A stretch of DNA of 19,958 nucleotides from Bacillota bacterium (lineage in GTDB: Bacteria; Bacillota_A; Clostridia; Lachnospirales; Lachnospiraceae), in the NCBI GenBank assembly GCA_023443925.1, contig JAEZSL010000043.1, forward strand, positions 1 to 19,958, read 5' to 3'. Below are positions 7,318 through 13,671 of this stretch, piece after piece (positions within the stretch are counted from its first letter, which is position 1; each line of letters opens with the position of its first letter). The position numbers and the translations under genes are program-made. Under the pieces are notes generated by a model. It did no database searches and was not told the origin of the DNA. It worked only from the letters and a program-made list of their open reading frames with translations.

Positions 7318-7343
7318 GCATATCACTCCTTTTAAACAACAAC

Positions 7344-7360
7344 GTCTAAGCAGTTTAGAC
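7344..7360. promoter_or_regulatory. Palindrome upstream of the CD3324-family gene
   Basis: GTCTAA (7344-7349) and TTAGAC (7355-7360) form a perfect dyad with a 5-base centre, 27 bp upstream of the start codon and just before its RBS. A similar dyad (TCTAAACT and AGTTTAGA) occurs at 19871-19887. A possible operator or short hairpin; function inferred only from position. Confidence 0.35.
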
Positions 7361-7404
7361 TTATGTTAATTGGAACCCGGAGTGCAACACATTTCATATT
7401 AGCG

Positions 7405-7475
7405 CTGCGATTCTATAATCGCTCTATGCATTGAATCGCTGGACAAATATGTCCTGTGCTGCATAGAGCGCGCAG
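7405..7475 (-). promoter_or_regulatory. Nested, mutually exclusive hairpins in the leader of the CD3324-family gene
   Basis: A perfect 11-bp stem joins CGCTCTATGCA (7420-7430) with TGCATAGAGCG (7460-7470). It encloses GGACA/TGTCC (7441-7445, 7450-7454) and is extended outside by CTGCG/CGCAG (7405-7409, 7471-7475). A competing 6-bp hairpin, GCGATT (7407-7412) with AATCGC (7417-7422), shares bases with both outer stems, so the two folds cannot coexist. On the minus strand the element overlaps the 3' end of a 31-codon ORF and precedes the CD3324-family gene. The arrangement resembles a translation-coupled leader, but no known riboswitch class is recognised. Confidence 0.45.
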
Positions 7476-7519
7476 GGTATTGGGTTGGACATTTTAATAT
7501 ATTGCAGAAATTGAAGCAT
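7424..7519 (-). CDS. Putative 31-residue small protein or leader peptide
   Basis: The ORF begins at the ATG at 7519 after AGGAGGAGGGATACA, one of the best ribosome sites in the window. It is preceded by a good promoter (7568-7596) on the same strand. The peptide starts MLQFLQYIKMSNPIPC and ends QRFNA. It has one Cys and no clear signal or membrane segment. The stop codon lies inside the right arm of the 11-bp hairpin at 7420-7470. About 106 bases separate it from the CD3324-family gene. It may be a real small protein, a regulatory leader peptide, or the remnant start of a lost gene. No homologue is recognised. Confidence 0.45.
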   Translation of the reverse strand: MLQFLQYIKMSNPIPCALYAAQDIFVQRFNA

Positions 7520-7567
7520 TGTATCCCTCCTCCTAGATTGCTGATAAACAGTATCCTGCCTTCCATA

Positions 7568-7596
7568 ATTATACATTAATAATTGATTATCTACAA
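7568..7596 (-). promoter_or_regulatory. Probable sigma-A promoter for the 31-codon ORF and CD3324-family gene
   Basis: On the minus strand, -35 TTGTAG (7596-7591) and a perfect -10 TATAAT (7573-7568) are separated by 17 bp. The expected transcript starts near 7560 and reads through the small ORF, the nested hairpins and the CD3324-family gene to the terminator at 7019-7044. Confidence 0.55.
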
Positions 7597-7755
7597 CCAT
7601 AAAAGTCTTTATTAAATATTTATTTGCAACATAAAAATCTTTACTATTATTAAAACCTGAAAAATTAAAAATCTTTATTATTAAATATCTACAACTATAA
7701 TAATCTTTACATAAATATCTGCAACTACTATGATCTTAATAAGTAGCTATAACTG
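7589..7755. repeat. Degenerate tandem repeats of about 30 bp
   Basis: A unit of the form ATCTACAACTATAA then AATCTTTA and an AT-rich tail recurs. Recognisable starts lie near 7589, 7622, 7687, 7717 and 7745, with a weaker copy around 7661. Unit lengths run from about 26 to 39 bp. The first unit supplies the -35 of the promoter at 7568-7596. Gene-free DNA continues from 7756 to the end of murA at 7998, and apart from the possible terminator at 7821-7860 nothing else was seen there. Confidence 0.45.
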
Positions 7756-7820
7756 AACTACTAACCGGTAATGAAATTAGGTATGCTTGCTTAAGATAGA
7801 ACTTAAGGATAATCCGGGAA

Positions 7821-7860
7821 TTAAAATAACCCTCAGCGCCTTTTTACGGGAAGCCGAGGG
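7821..7860 (-). terminator. Possible terminator downstream of the MurA-like gene
   Basis: On the minus strand CCCTCGGC (7860-7853) pairs with GCTGAGGG (7837-7830), with one mismatch and a 15-base loop, followed by TTATTTTAA. It lies about 140 bp beyond the murA stop. The T-run is weak, so the call is tentative. An open frame on the plus strand across 7787-8131 is mostly antisense to murA and is not taken as a gene. Confidence 0.4.
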
Positions 7861-7997
7861 TATATTCGTCTCTTACTCAATATACAATACTCTATTTAAC
7901 GAAACCTTTATATCTTATTTCATATTGGTTTATACTATTTTCCTATGTATTTTACAATTCAGTGCTGTAATGTCATCCGCACTTGCATATTTACTTT

Positions 7998-9308
7998 TTA
8001 CATACAATCCAACTGCAATATTGCTTCGGAGTATTCTTCATCATTCACTTCTATATCCGCACCCAGGTCTATTAGTTTTTGAAACAAATTATCATATCCT
8101 CTTAAGATATGTTCCAAACCATAAATTTTAGATTCACCTTCCGCAACCAAAGCTGCCATAACCAGTGCCGCACACATCCGGATATCGGTTCCTGTCATAG
8201 TAGTTCCGGTGAGCTTTTGGATTCCGTTTATAATTACCTGTGAGTACATACTATCATACACCGCACCCATTCTGCTGATTTCAAACAAATGATTGAACCG
8301 AACCGGGAATATAGCATCTTTGATACAGGAACTTCCTTCGCATATAAGAGAATAAACCGTCGCAAATGGCTGTAAATCAGTGGGAAAACCAGGATATGGC
8401 AATGCATCAATATTGACTGCTTTTAGTTCGCAATTTGTTGCATCAATGGTAATCGTATTTTCTTCAACTTCAATATCTGCACCTGAATCCGATAGAATGG
8501 TAATTACGGATATAACATGTTCCGGGATTACATTTTTTAAAGTTCCAAAACCTTTGGTGGCAGCAATCATAAATAAAAAAGTTCCGACTTCCAGTCTGTC
8601 CGGCATGACTTCATGTACCGCTCTTTTTAATTTGTGTTCAGAAGGTTTAATGTGAATGACAGGTGTACCGGCACCGGTAATTTTAACTCCCATGGAATTT
8701 AATAAAATAGCCATATCAACTATTTCCGGCTCCATAGCCGCATTGTAGATAACCGTTTCACTGACCGCCGAACTTGCAACCAGCATTGCATTTTCAGTGG
8801 CACCTACACTTGGAAACCTTAAGAAGATCTTTTGGCCGTTATAAGGAAACTGCGTTGCTTCACACTTTACATATCCGTCAACAATTTCCGTATGGATCCC
8901 AAATTTATTAAAAACATATAAGTGAATATCGATTGGGCGATTACCAATCTTATCTCCTCCGGATAAAGGCACCGTTGCTTTTCCGAATCGGGCTAATAAA
9001 ACTCCCAGAAATAAGTTGGAAGCTCTTATTTTAGAGACATATAATTTACTTAAATCGGAATAAACCATATTTCCTTTAATTACAACTCTATTATTTTCAC
9101 ATAACATCTGGATTCCGATTTCCTCCAGAATGCCTTTCATTGCTTCTATATCAGATATATCCGAAATATGAGTCAGTACTCCTTCCCCCTCACCCAGACA
9201 CATCGGAGGTATTAATGCCAGTATCGAATTCTTGGAACCACTTACGTTTACTTCTCCCTTAAGCGCTTTACCGCCATTGACTCTCAGGTAAGCTTTGCCA
9301 CTTATCAT
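7998..9308 (-). CDS. murA: UDP-N-acetylglucosamine 1-carboxyvinyltransferase (MurA-type), Cys-to-Asp variant
   Basis: The enzyme moves enolpyruvyl from PEP to UDP-GlcNAc, the first committed step of peptidoglycan synthesis, in the cytoplasm. The 436-residue length is slightly above the usual 417-430. Family residues are present: K26-N27 in SGSKNS, R95 in IRAS, R124 in IGNRPID, D311 in YPGFPTD, R337 in VRFNH and R403 in LRGY. The mobile loop that normally reads PGGC reads SGGD, so residue 119 is Asp instead of the fosfomycin target Cys. Natural Asp enzymes are known (Mycobacterium, Chlamydia) and are active but fosfomycin-insensitive. The gene stands alone, far from cell-wall operons, and may be a second or specialised copy. 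The start follows AGAGG by about ten bases. Confidence 0.9.
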   Translation of the reverse strand: MISGKAYLRVNGGKALKGEVNVSGSKNSILALIPPMCLGEGEGVLTHISDISDIEAMKGILEEIGIQMLCENNRVVIKGNMVYSDLSKLYVSKIRASNLFLGVLLARFGKATVPLSGGDKIGNRPIDIHLYVFNKFGIHTEIVDGYVKCEATQFPYNGQKIFLRFPSVGATENAMLVASSAVSETVIYNAAMEPEIVDMAILLNSMGVKITGAGTPVIHIKPSEHKLKRAVHEVMPDRLEVGTFLFMIAATKGFGTLKNVIPEHVISVITILSDSGADIEVEENTITIDATNCELKAVNIDALPYPGFPTDLQPFATVYSLICEGSSCIKDAIFPVRFNHLFEISRMGAVYDSMYSQVIINGIQKLTGTTMTGTDIRMCAALVMAALVAEGESKIYGLEHILRGYDNLFQKLIDLGADIEVNDEEYSEAILQLDCM

Positions 9309-9398
9309 TGTATGAAACCTCTCTTATTCCTTATATAGCATACTTTATTCCTATTAATATAAATATTCAAAACCGTGATAATTGTTAAAATCTCTTCA

Positions 9399-9427
9399 CG
9401 TATAAGGTATCTCTTTAATATAGTCAA
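9399..9427 (-). promoter_or_regulatory. Probable promoter of the MurA-like gene
   Basis: On the minus strand -35 TTGACT (9427-9422) and -10 TATACG (9404-9399) are 17 bp apart, 91 bp upstream of the start codon. Just upstream of the -35 an AGGAGG with an ATG at 9446 opens only a four-codon frame (stop at 9432-9434). This could be the relic of a removed gene. Confidence 0.5.
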
Positions 9428-9492
9428 TACGTTATAATATTAACATTTAACACCTCCTATTTCAATATAAATTTACTAAAATAAAGGCAGAG

Positions 9493-9630
9493 ATGTAAAT
9501 GATTTACATTCAAGATATAAAACTGATCATTTATGCCCTTCTATCTAAAACTGGTCATGTATGCCCTTGCACCAAAAACTGATCGTTTATACCCTTCTAT
9601 CTAAAACATATCATTTATAACCATTCTACC
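9493..9630. mobile_element. Four 28-bp tandem repeats resembling an IS21-type terminus (remnant)
   Basis: Four consecutive 28-bp units start at 9519, 9547, 9575 and 9603. Each begins AAAAC. The first three continue CTGATCATTTATGCCC or close variants; the last is diverged. A 17-bp palindrome (ATGTAAAT-G-ATTTACAT, 9493-9509) stands just before the array. Ends of IS21-family elements carry such multiple repeats of a TGATCA-TTATGCC type, probably transposase binding sites. No istA or istB is present, so if this reading is right only one end survives. Alternatively it is an unrelated regulatory array. Confidence 0.4.
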
Positions 9631-9680
9631 ATCAGTATATTCTTTGAATCCTTCATATCACACTAAAAACCCAAATAAAA

Positions 9681-9729
9681 GAAAAATCCTTCTATAGATA
9701 CTGATACTCTTTTACGGAAGGATCTTTTT
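9681..9729. terminator. Terminator-like hairpin, possibly bidirectional
   Basis: ATCCTTC (9686-9692) pairs with GAAGGAT (9717-9723) around a 24-base loop, with an A-run before and CTTTTT after. It works as a T-tailed hairpin on either strand. No gene ends close by on either side, so it may be left from a lost gene or from the element suggested at 9493-9630. From 9730 to 9876 only AT-rich sequence was seen. Confidence 0.5.
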
Positions 9730-9876
9730 GAACATATAACAAAATCCGCAATAACTAATATGGTTATACTTAAAACTTAATAGCTGAAAATAACTAAATT
9801 AAAACAATAATCGACTCATTCAAATTTATTTCTCATTTAAGAAACATTTTTCGACAGTCATTAATATAATATAGTA

Positions 9877-9927
9877 AGTGATCGCAGGCAGCTTGACTAA
9901 TCTTACTGCAGCTTACTTCTGATCACT
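9877..9927 (+). promoter_or_regulatory. Structured region upstream of the subtilisin gene
   Basis: A perfect 7-bp outer stem, AGTGATC (9877-9883) with GATCACT (9921-9927), encloses a duplicated GCAGCTT (9887-9893 and 9908-9914). A competing pairing of AGTAAG (9873-9878) with CTTACT (9902-9907) shares the outer bases. A TATAAT lies just upstream at 9865-9870 but has no good -35. This may be a structured 5' leader of the protease mRNA or an operator region. No known RNA class is recognised. Confidence 0.35.
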
Positions 9928-10042
9928 ATAAATTTTATTTTGAATTATATTTACTGCTAAACAGTTTCAAGACTTAGGATTTCTGTAAGGACGAACCTAT
10001 TGTTATAGAACCTGACAGGATATTATTCGGAAAGGAAAAGCG

Positions 10043-10999
10043 ATGCGTAAAAAAAATAATAAAATTTCAAAAAGAAAAAAAGTCGTATTGGAACCTTTTC
10101 AGGTTAAAGAAATCGTTCATAATGTAAATGAAATTCCTCAGGGCGTTCAGATGATACAGGCGCCGGCTATCTGGGAAAAAAGCAGAAAAGGAGAAGGTAT
10201 TGTTATTGCAATAATTGATACGGGCTGCCAGATGGACCACCCTGATTTAAGAGATAGGATTATTGGGGGGAGAAACTTTACAAAGGACTTTAAGGGAGAC
10301 CCTAATAATTTTTCCGATAATAATGGACATGGGACGCATGTTGCCGGAACGATAGCTGGAGCTCAGAATAATGCAGGGGTTGTAGGTGTGGCACCCCTGG
10401 CTAAACTCCTTATATTAAAAGTGCTGGGTAAATCCGGTGACGGCAATTACCAGAGTATAATTGATGCTATAAATTATGCCGTTAAATGGCGTGGTCCTAA
10501 CAATGAAAGAGTTCGTATTATTAATATGTCCCTAGGCGGCAACACAGATATACCGAAACTCCATGAAGCCGTTATCCGGGCCGTAGAAAATAATATTCTT
10601 GTAGTAGCCGCTTCCGGTAATAACGGTGATAGTAATTTTAAAACCGATGAACTAAATTATCCCGCCGCTTATAATGAAGCTATTTCCGTTGGTGCAATCG
10701 ATTTCTTAAAGAAGATCACGAAATATAGTAATTCAAACAACAATGTTGATCTGGTTGCTCCCGGTAACGATATCATTTCATCCTATCCGATTGGCAAATA
10801 TGCAAAACTTAGCGGAACTTCCATGGCAACACCTCATATATCCGGTGCTATTGCTTTAATCATTAATATGTGCGAAGCTGAATTCGGCAGAACATTAACG
10901 GAAGCAGAAATTTATGCACAATTAATTAAACGAACGACGACTCTTGGATTAGACAAGAGGGATGAGGGTAATGGAATGATTGATTTAAGCAAAAAGTAA
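10043..10999 (+). CDS. Intracellular subtilisin-type serine protease (peptidase S8)
   Basis: A 318-residue serine endopeptidase with the complete triad: D59 in AIIDTGCQMDHPD, H96 in NNGHGTHVAGT and S260 in GTSMATPH. The oxyanion Asn is N193 in AASGNNG. There is no signal peptide or membrane segment; the N-terminus is very basic. Size, the CQMDHPDL and YPAAYNEAISVGAI segments, and a short N-terminal extension containing LEPFQ match the intracellular subtilisins of Bacillus. In those, an LIPY/F-type N-terminal peptide blocks the active site until removed. It is therefore probably a cytoplasmic protein-turnover enzyme, self-inhibited at first. The gene stands alone between a structured upstream region and a strong terminator. 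The RBS is AAAGG. Confidence 0.92.
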   Translation: MRKKNNKISKRKKVVLEPFQVKEIVHNVNEIPQGVQMIQAPAIWEKSRKGEGIVIAIIDTGCQMDHPDLRDRIIGGRNFTKDFKGDPNNFSDNNGHGTHVAGTIAGAQNNAGVVGVAPLAKLLILKVLGKSGDGNYQSIIDAINYAVKWRGPNNERVRIINMSLGGNTDIPKLHEAVIRAVENNILVVAASGNNGDSNFKTDELNYPAAYNEAISVGAIDFLKKITKYSNSNNNVDLVAPGNDIISSYPIGKYAKLSGTSMATPHISGAIALIINMCEAEFGRTLTEAEIYAQLIKRTTTLGLDKRDEGNGMIDLSKK

Positions 11000-11056
11000 C
11001 AATTCTATGCCACTTTCCGATCGATAACATAAAATTAGCATTCATAAAAGAACTGA

Positions 11057-11104
11057 AAGAACTGATTGATACTTAAAAACCATCAATCAGTTCTTAATTT
11101 TATA
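11057..11104 (+). terminator. Terminator of the subtilisin gene
   Basis: A perfect 14-bp stem, AAGAACTGATTGAT (11057-11070) with ATCAATCAGTTCTT (11082-11095), has an 11-base loop and is followed by AATTTTAT. It lies 57 bp after the stop codon. From here to the end of the glycosyltransferase gene at 11279 nothing else was seen. Confidence 0.8.
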
Positions 11105-11278
11105 TATATTTATGACGGCTCCCTTCTACGATCGTTTATCCGGCAGATAACTAAGAAAGGTATCACTTCGCCAGTTAAGACCTGTAAAAGTTCCACACGT
11201 ACTCTTTGCAAAACCTGCAAAAATTTACTATTCTATGCCTGGTTACTGCTTATTCATGCTTTTATTACCGGGTTTTGC

Positions 11279-12238
11279 TCACCTTAAATGCAGCTTATTT
11301 ATAATAAAAGTACATTTATCCGGAGCCAAATTAAATGCTGTTAAGAATAATTTGTGGTGTACCGGTGTAATTTTATTTTCCATAACCTTTTTATATGCTT
11401 TTTTATACAAATCCAGTAATACTGCACTGTCCTCCGGGCTCATGTTATCTTTTTTATGTTTCGCGTAAAAGTCCAATAAATTCTTACAATAATATTCCCA
11501 GGACAATTCCAATAGCCCAATCTCCCGGTTCTCGAAATAATGTATTCTGTCCTCCAGTGTATCTATAAGGTTCAATGACATAAAACCGGTGTCATCACCG
11601 GTACTGCTGTCCGGAACCTGAGAATTGTAATACATTTTTTTATCCGTATAAACGATCCGGTTGGATTTATAAACCAGTTTATAAGTAGTAGCTTCATCTT
11701 CATAGTTTATGTGCTCTTCCACAGGAAATCTAACGTTTACAAAAAGAGTAGTTTTAAACAACTTCCCAACAATCTCCGGTATAATTTTTCTGCTTAAAAA
11801 AGCGTTTGTTTTTTTATAGGCATAAATCCGACCCTTTGAGGTGAGATTAAGAAAAGCCGTTTCCTTTCCTGAGTGAAGCTTACAGGCAGCTAATTCGGAA
11901 TCGTATTTCAAACAAAGAAAGAGTAAAGTCTTTATATAATCCTTGTTTACAAAATCCTTACTGTCTATAAATGTTACATAGTTTCCAATTATATTGTTAA
12001 GACCTGCATTCCTGGCGGCTGCAATGCTTCCACTTTCATTATGAATCACTTTAATCCTGGGGTCTGCCTGGGCAAAATGATCACATTGATCCGAACCTTG
12101 ATCTGGGGAAGCACCATCTACAAGAATAATATCAAGTCTTTTATAGCTCTGGTTTCGAATACTCTCCACACAGCGGTTTAAATATTTATCCTCCGTATAT
12201 GCCGGTATAATAACACTTACAATCGGTTTCTTCTCCAC
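11279..12238 (-). CDS. Family 2 glycosyltransferase with altered catalytic motifs
   Basis: The N-terminal GT-A domain is clear: VSVIIPAYTEDKYLNRCVESIRNQSY, then LDIILVDGASPDQ, IHNESGSIAAARNAGL and YVTFIDSKDFVNKDYI. Such enzymes transfer a sugar from a nucleotide donor to a surface glycan or lipid. Two usual motifs are changed: VDDGS-TD reads VDGASPD, and the metal-binding DSDD reads DSKD. Activity or metal use may therefore differ. There are no membrane segments. The start is taken as the GTG at 12238, eight bases after GGAGG; the upstream in-frame ATG at 12253 has no RBS and overlaps that site. It follows the PIG-L gene by 32 bp, so the two are probably co-transcribed. Confidence 0.85.
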   Translation of the reverse strand: MEKKPIVSVIIPAYTEDKYLNRCVESIRNQSYKRLDIILVDGASPDQGSDQCDHFAQADPRIKVIHNESGSIAAARNAGLNNIIGNYVTFIDSKDFVNKDYIKTLLFLCLKYDSELAACKLHSGKETAFLNLTSKGRIYAYKKTNAFLSRKIIPEIVGKLFKTTLFVNVRFPVEEHINYEDEATTYKLVYKSNRIVYTDKKMYYNSQVPDSSTGDDTGFMSLNLIDTLEDRIHYFENREIGLLELSWEYYCKNLLDFYAKHKKDNMSPEDSAVLLDLYKKAYKKVMENKITPVHHKLFLTAFNLAPDKCTFIINKLHLR

Positions 12239-12270
12239 TGAATCTCCCTCCATTTATTCTATAAATAAAA

Positions 12271-12954
12271 TCAGGTGCTCCTGCGGAAAACACATTCAAA
12301 TGCTTCCGCATAAACCATTCCAGCCTGGCATCCGCGGAAAGCGGCCAGGCTTTTGATAGCTTCCTCGCTTCTGGGATGAGGATACTCCCGTATAACTCCC
12401 GTATACTGCGACAATGCTTCTAGTTTTTTAGAAACACCTTCTTCTCCCACTTCGATAAAAGTATTGGGATTAAAAGCATTCATTGCCCGGTTTATTCCCC
12501 AATCCGTGGAAGCTGGAATTTCCATATAAAGCAGTTCTTTTACAGTTATAGTTTCGTTTTCTTTTTGTTGAATCAAACGGACTGCCGATTGGCAGGCAAG
12601 AGAAGTATATAAATGATCATTGTTTAAGTCGGAAGGATGATGGGTAATTACAATGTCTGCCTCTGAGTTGGTTATTACATTCTCAAGCATTTTTACTAAT
12701 TGTAAATGGGGTACCGTATTAAACTCAATATTGGGGAAATCACCTATCATTACTTTCTTGATTCCAAGAATTTTGGAAGAATGAATGATATTTTCCTTTA
12801 ATACACTGATTCGTGGACGGTTCTCCCTGGCTTTTACCGTTCCGGATAAGATACAGACATGTACCTTATGTCCTTCTTTTGCAAGTTTATATAGGGTTGC
12901 ACCGGCCCCTAAAACTTCATCATCTGGATGAGCAACAACTGCCAAATAGATCAT
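12271..12954 (-). CDS. PIG-L/LmbE-family N-deacetylase
   Basis: The 227-residue protein begins with the family's zinc motif AHPDDE (residues 8-13). The second signature HHPSDLNNDH lies at about 103-112 and carries further metal ligands. Family members remove acetyl from N-acetylglucosamine-type substrates, for example in GPI, mycothiol and bacillithiol synthesis. In this operon with a glycosyltransferase, a sugar substrate is the natural inference. A bacillithiol role (BshB) is possible, but no bshA-like gene is seen: the adjacent transferase is GT2, not GT4. The start has AGAGG eight bases upstream. It is the first gene of a two-gene minus-strand operon. Confidence 0.9.
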   Translation of the reverse strand: MIYLAVVAHPDDEVLGAGATLYKLAKEGHKVHVCILSGTVKARENRPRISVLKENIIHSSKILGIKKVMIGDFPNIEFNTVPHLQLVKMLENVITNSEADIVITHHPSDLNNDHLYTSLACQSAVRLIQQKENETITVKELLYMEIPASTDWGINRAMNAFNPNTFIEVGEEGVSKKLEALSQYTGVIREYPHPRSEEAIKSLAAFRGCQAGMVYAEAFECVFRRST

Positions 12955-13166
12955 ATCCGATACCTCTGTATGTAGTAATAACTATTTTCCATAAATGTTC
13001 AATAATTATCTTATGATCTGTATCTGTAACAGGTGCATGACTCACTCACGATTTGGATGTTTTATCCATACTAAATTAACGGTTAAGGATGCTGTTAGAC
13101 CTGACCGGTGGAATATGTAAAGATGATTAGAATTAGAAAGAAATGTTATGATATGACTCATGTACG

Positions 13167-13535
13167 CTACTTTTTTACAGTATAATACGGAACTATGATA
13201 TATCTGCCTTCGTGTATGGTATCGGAGGTCAGGCCGTTACTGAGCTTGATTTCCTCTATATACACATTCATGTCCTTATACTCCTCCGTAATATATTGAC
13301 TGGCTATACTCCAAAGGGAATCACCTTTTTCGATTTTAACACTGGTAACTATTTTTTCACGTTCAAGAGCTCTTTCTGCAGTTACTTTCGTTGTTATAAT
13401 ACCTAAGGACAACATTATACTGCATACAAGGATCAGGCCGATTAAAAACAGGGGTCTGTTTTTATCAAGACAGGCTGATAATGTTACATTAACAAAGTGA
13501 TTTTTTCTTATACACATTAAAGATCTTTGATTCAT
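13167..13535 (-). CDS. yneA: Membrane-anchored LysM protein, YneA-like SOS division inhibitor
   Basis: A 122-residue protein with one N-terminal membrane segment (PLFLIGLILVCSIMLSLGIITT, about 28-49) after a positively charged tail. A LysM-type domain follows (IEKGDSLWSIASQYI through IHEGRYIIVPY, about 66-117), which should bind peptidoglycan outside the cell. This is the architecture of YneA, which delays cell division during the SOS response. It is divergent from lexA, as in Bacillus, and its promoter carries LexA-box-like sites. The start follows AAGGAGG by eight bases. The domain order, divergent context and operators together support the call; sequence identity to Bacillus YneA appears low. 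Confidence 0.82.
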   Translation of the reverse strand: MNQRSLMCIRKNHFVNVTLSACLDKNRPLFLIGLILVCSIMLSLGIITTKVTAERALEREKIVTSVKIEKGDSLWSIASQYITEEYKDMNVYIEEIKLSNGLTSDTIHEGRYIIVPYYTVKK

Positions 13536-13551
13536 ATAAATACCTCCTTAG

Positions 13552-13580
13552 ATTATAAATCGAACATATGATACGAACAA
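13552..13580 (-). promoter_or_regulatory. Promoter of the YneA-like gene
   Basis: On the minus strand, -35 TTGTTC (13580-13575) and perfect -10 TATAAT (13557-13552) are 17 bp apart, just upstream of the RBS. The -35 lies within LexA-box-like site B (13574-13587), and site A (13561-13574) fills the spacer. Bound LexA would therefore block RNA polymerase. Confidence 0.6.
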
Positions 13581-13671
13581 ACGTTTTATTTATTTGTAAT
13601 TATACAAAGCAAACATTTGTTTGTCAATACCAAATACGGAAAAAATTATGAAATTAACGAACATAAGTTTT
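13561..13671. promoter_or_regulatory. Four LexA-box-like operators between yneA and lexA
   Basis: Compared with the Gram-positive SOS box CGAAC-N4-GTTCG, four sites are visible. Site A is CGAACATATGATAC at 13561 (left half good). Site B is CGAACAAACGTTTT at 13574. Site C is CAAACATTTGTTTG at 13610 (symmetrical). Site D is CGAACATAAGTTTT at 13658. A and B overlap the yneA promoter, D touches the lexA -35, and C lies between them. This predicts joint repression of both genes and LexA autoregulation. Confidence 0.7.

Noticed and set aside
159..7326. A classical integron (intI, attI and attC cassette array)
   Set aside because: The recombinase lacks a recognised IntI-specific patch, its 3' end faces the gene block, and no attC-like folded sites recur between genes; only one pair of short repeats was found.
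7371..7400. T-box riboswitch suggested by TTGGAACCCGG
   Set aside because: The conserved T-box antiterminator sequence is not matched and no aminoacyl-tRNA synthetase or amino-acid gene follows.
7589..7755. CRISPR array
   Set aside because: Units are diverged, variable in length and contiguous, without conserved repeats separated by unique spacers; no cas genes nearby.
7787..8131. A 114-codon plus-strand frame with hydrophobic segments
   Set aside because: It starts at TTG without an RBS, about 40% of it is antisense to the 3' end of murA, and the rest crosses the hairpin at 7830-7860. No family resemblance.
9519..9630. CRISPR array
   Set aside because: Units are head-to-tail with no spacers between them.
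11066..11468. Two overlapping plus-strand frames after the subtilisin gene
   Set aside because: The first begins inside the terminator stem and the second is antisense to the glycosyltransferase; neither has an RBS or recognisable motif.
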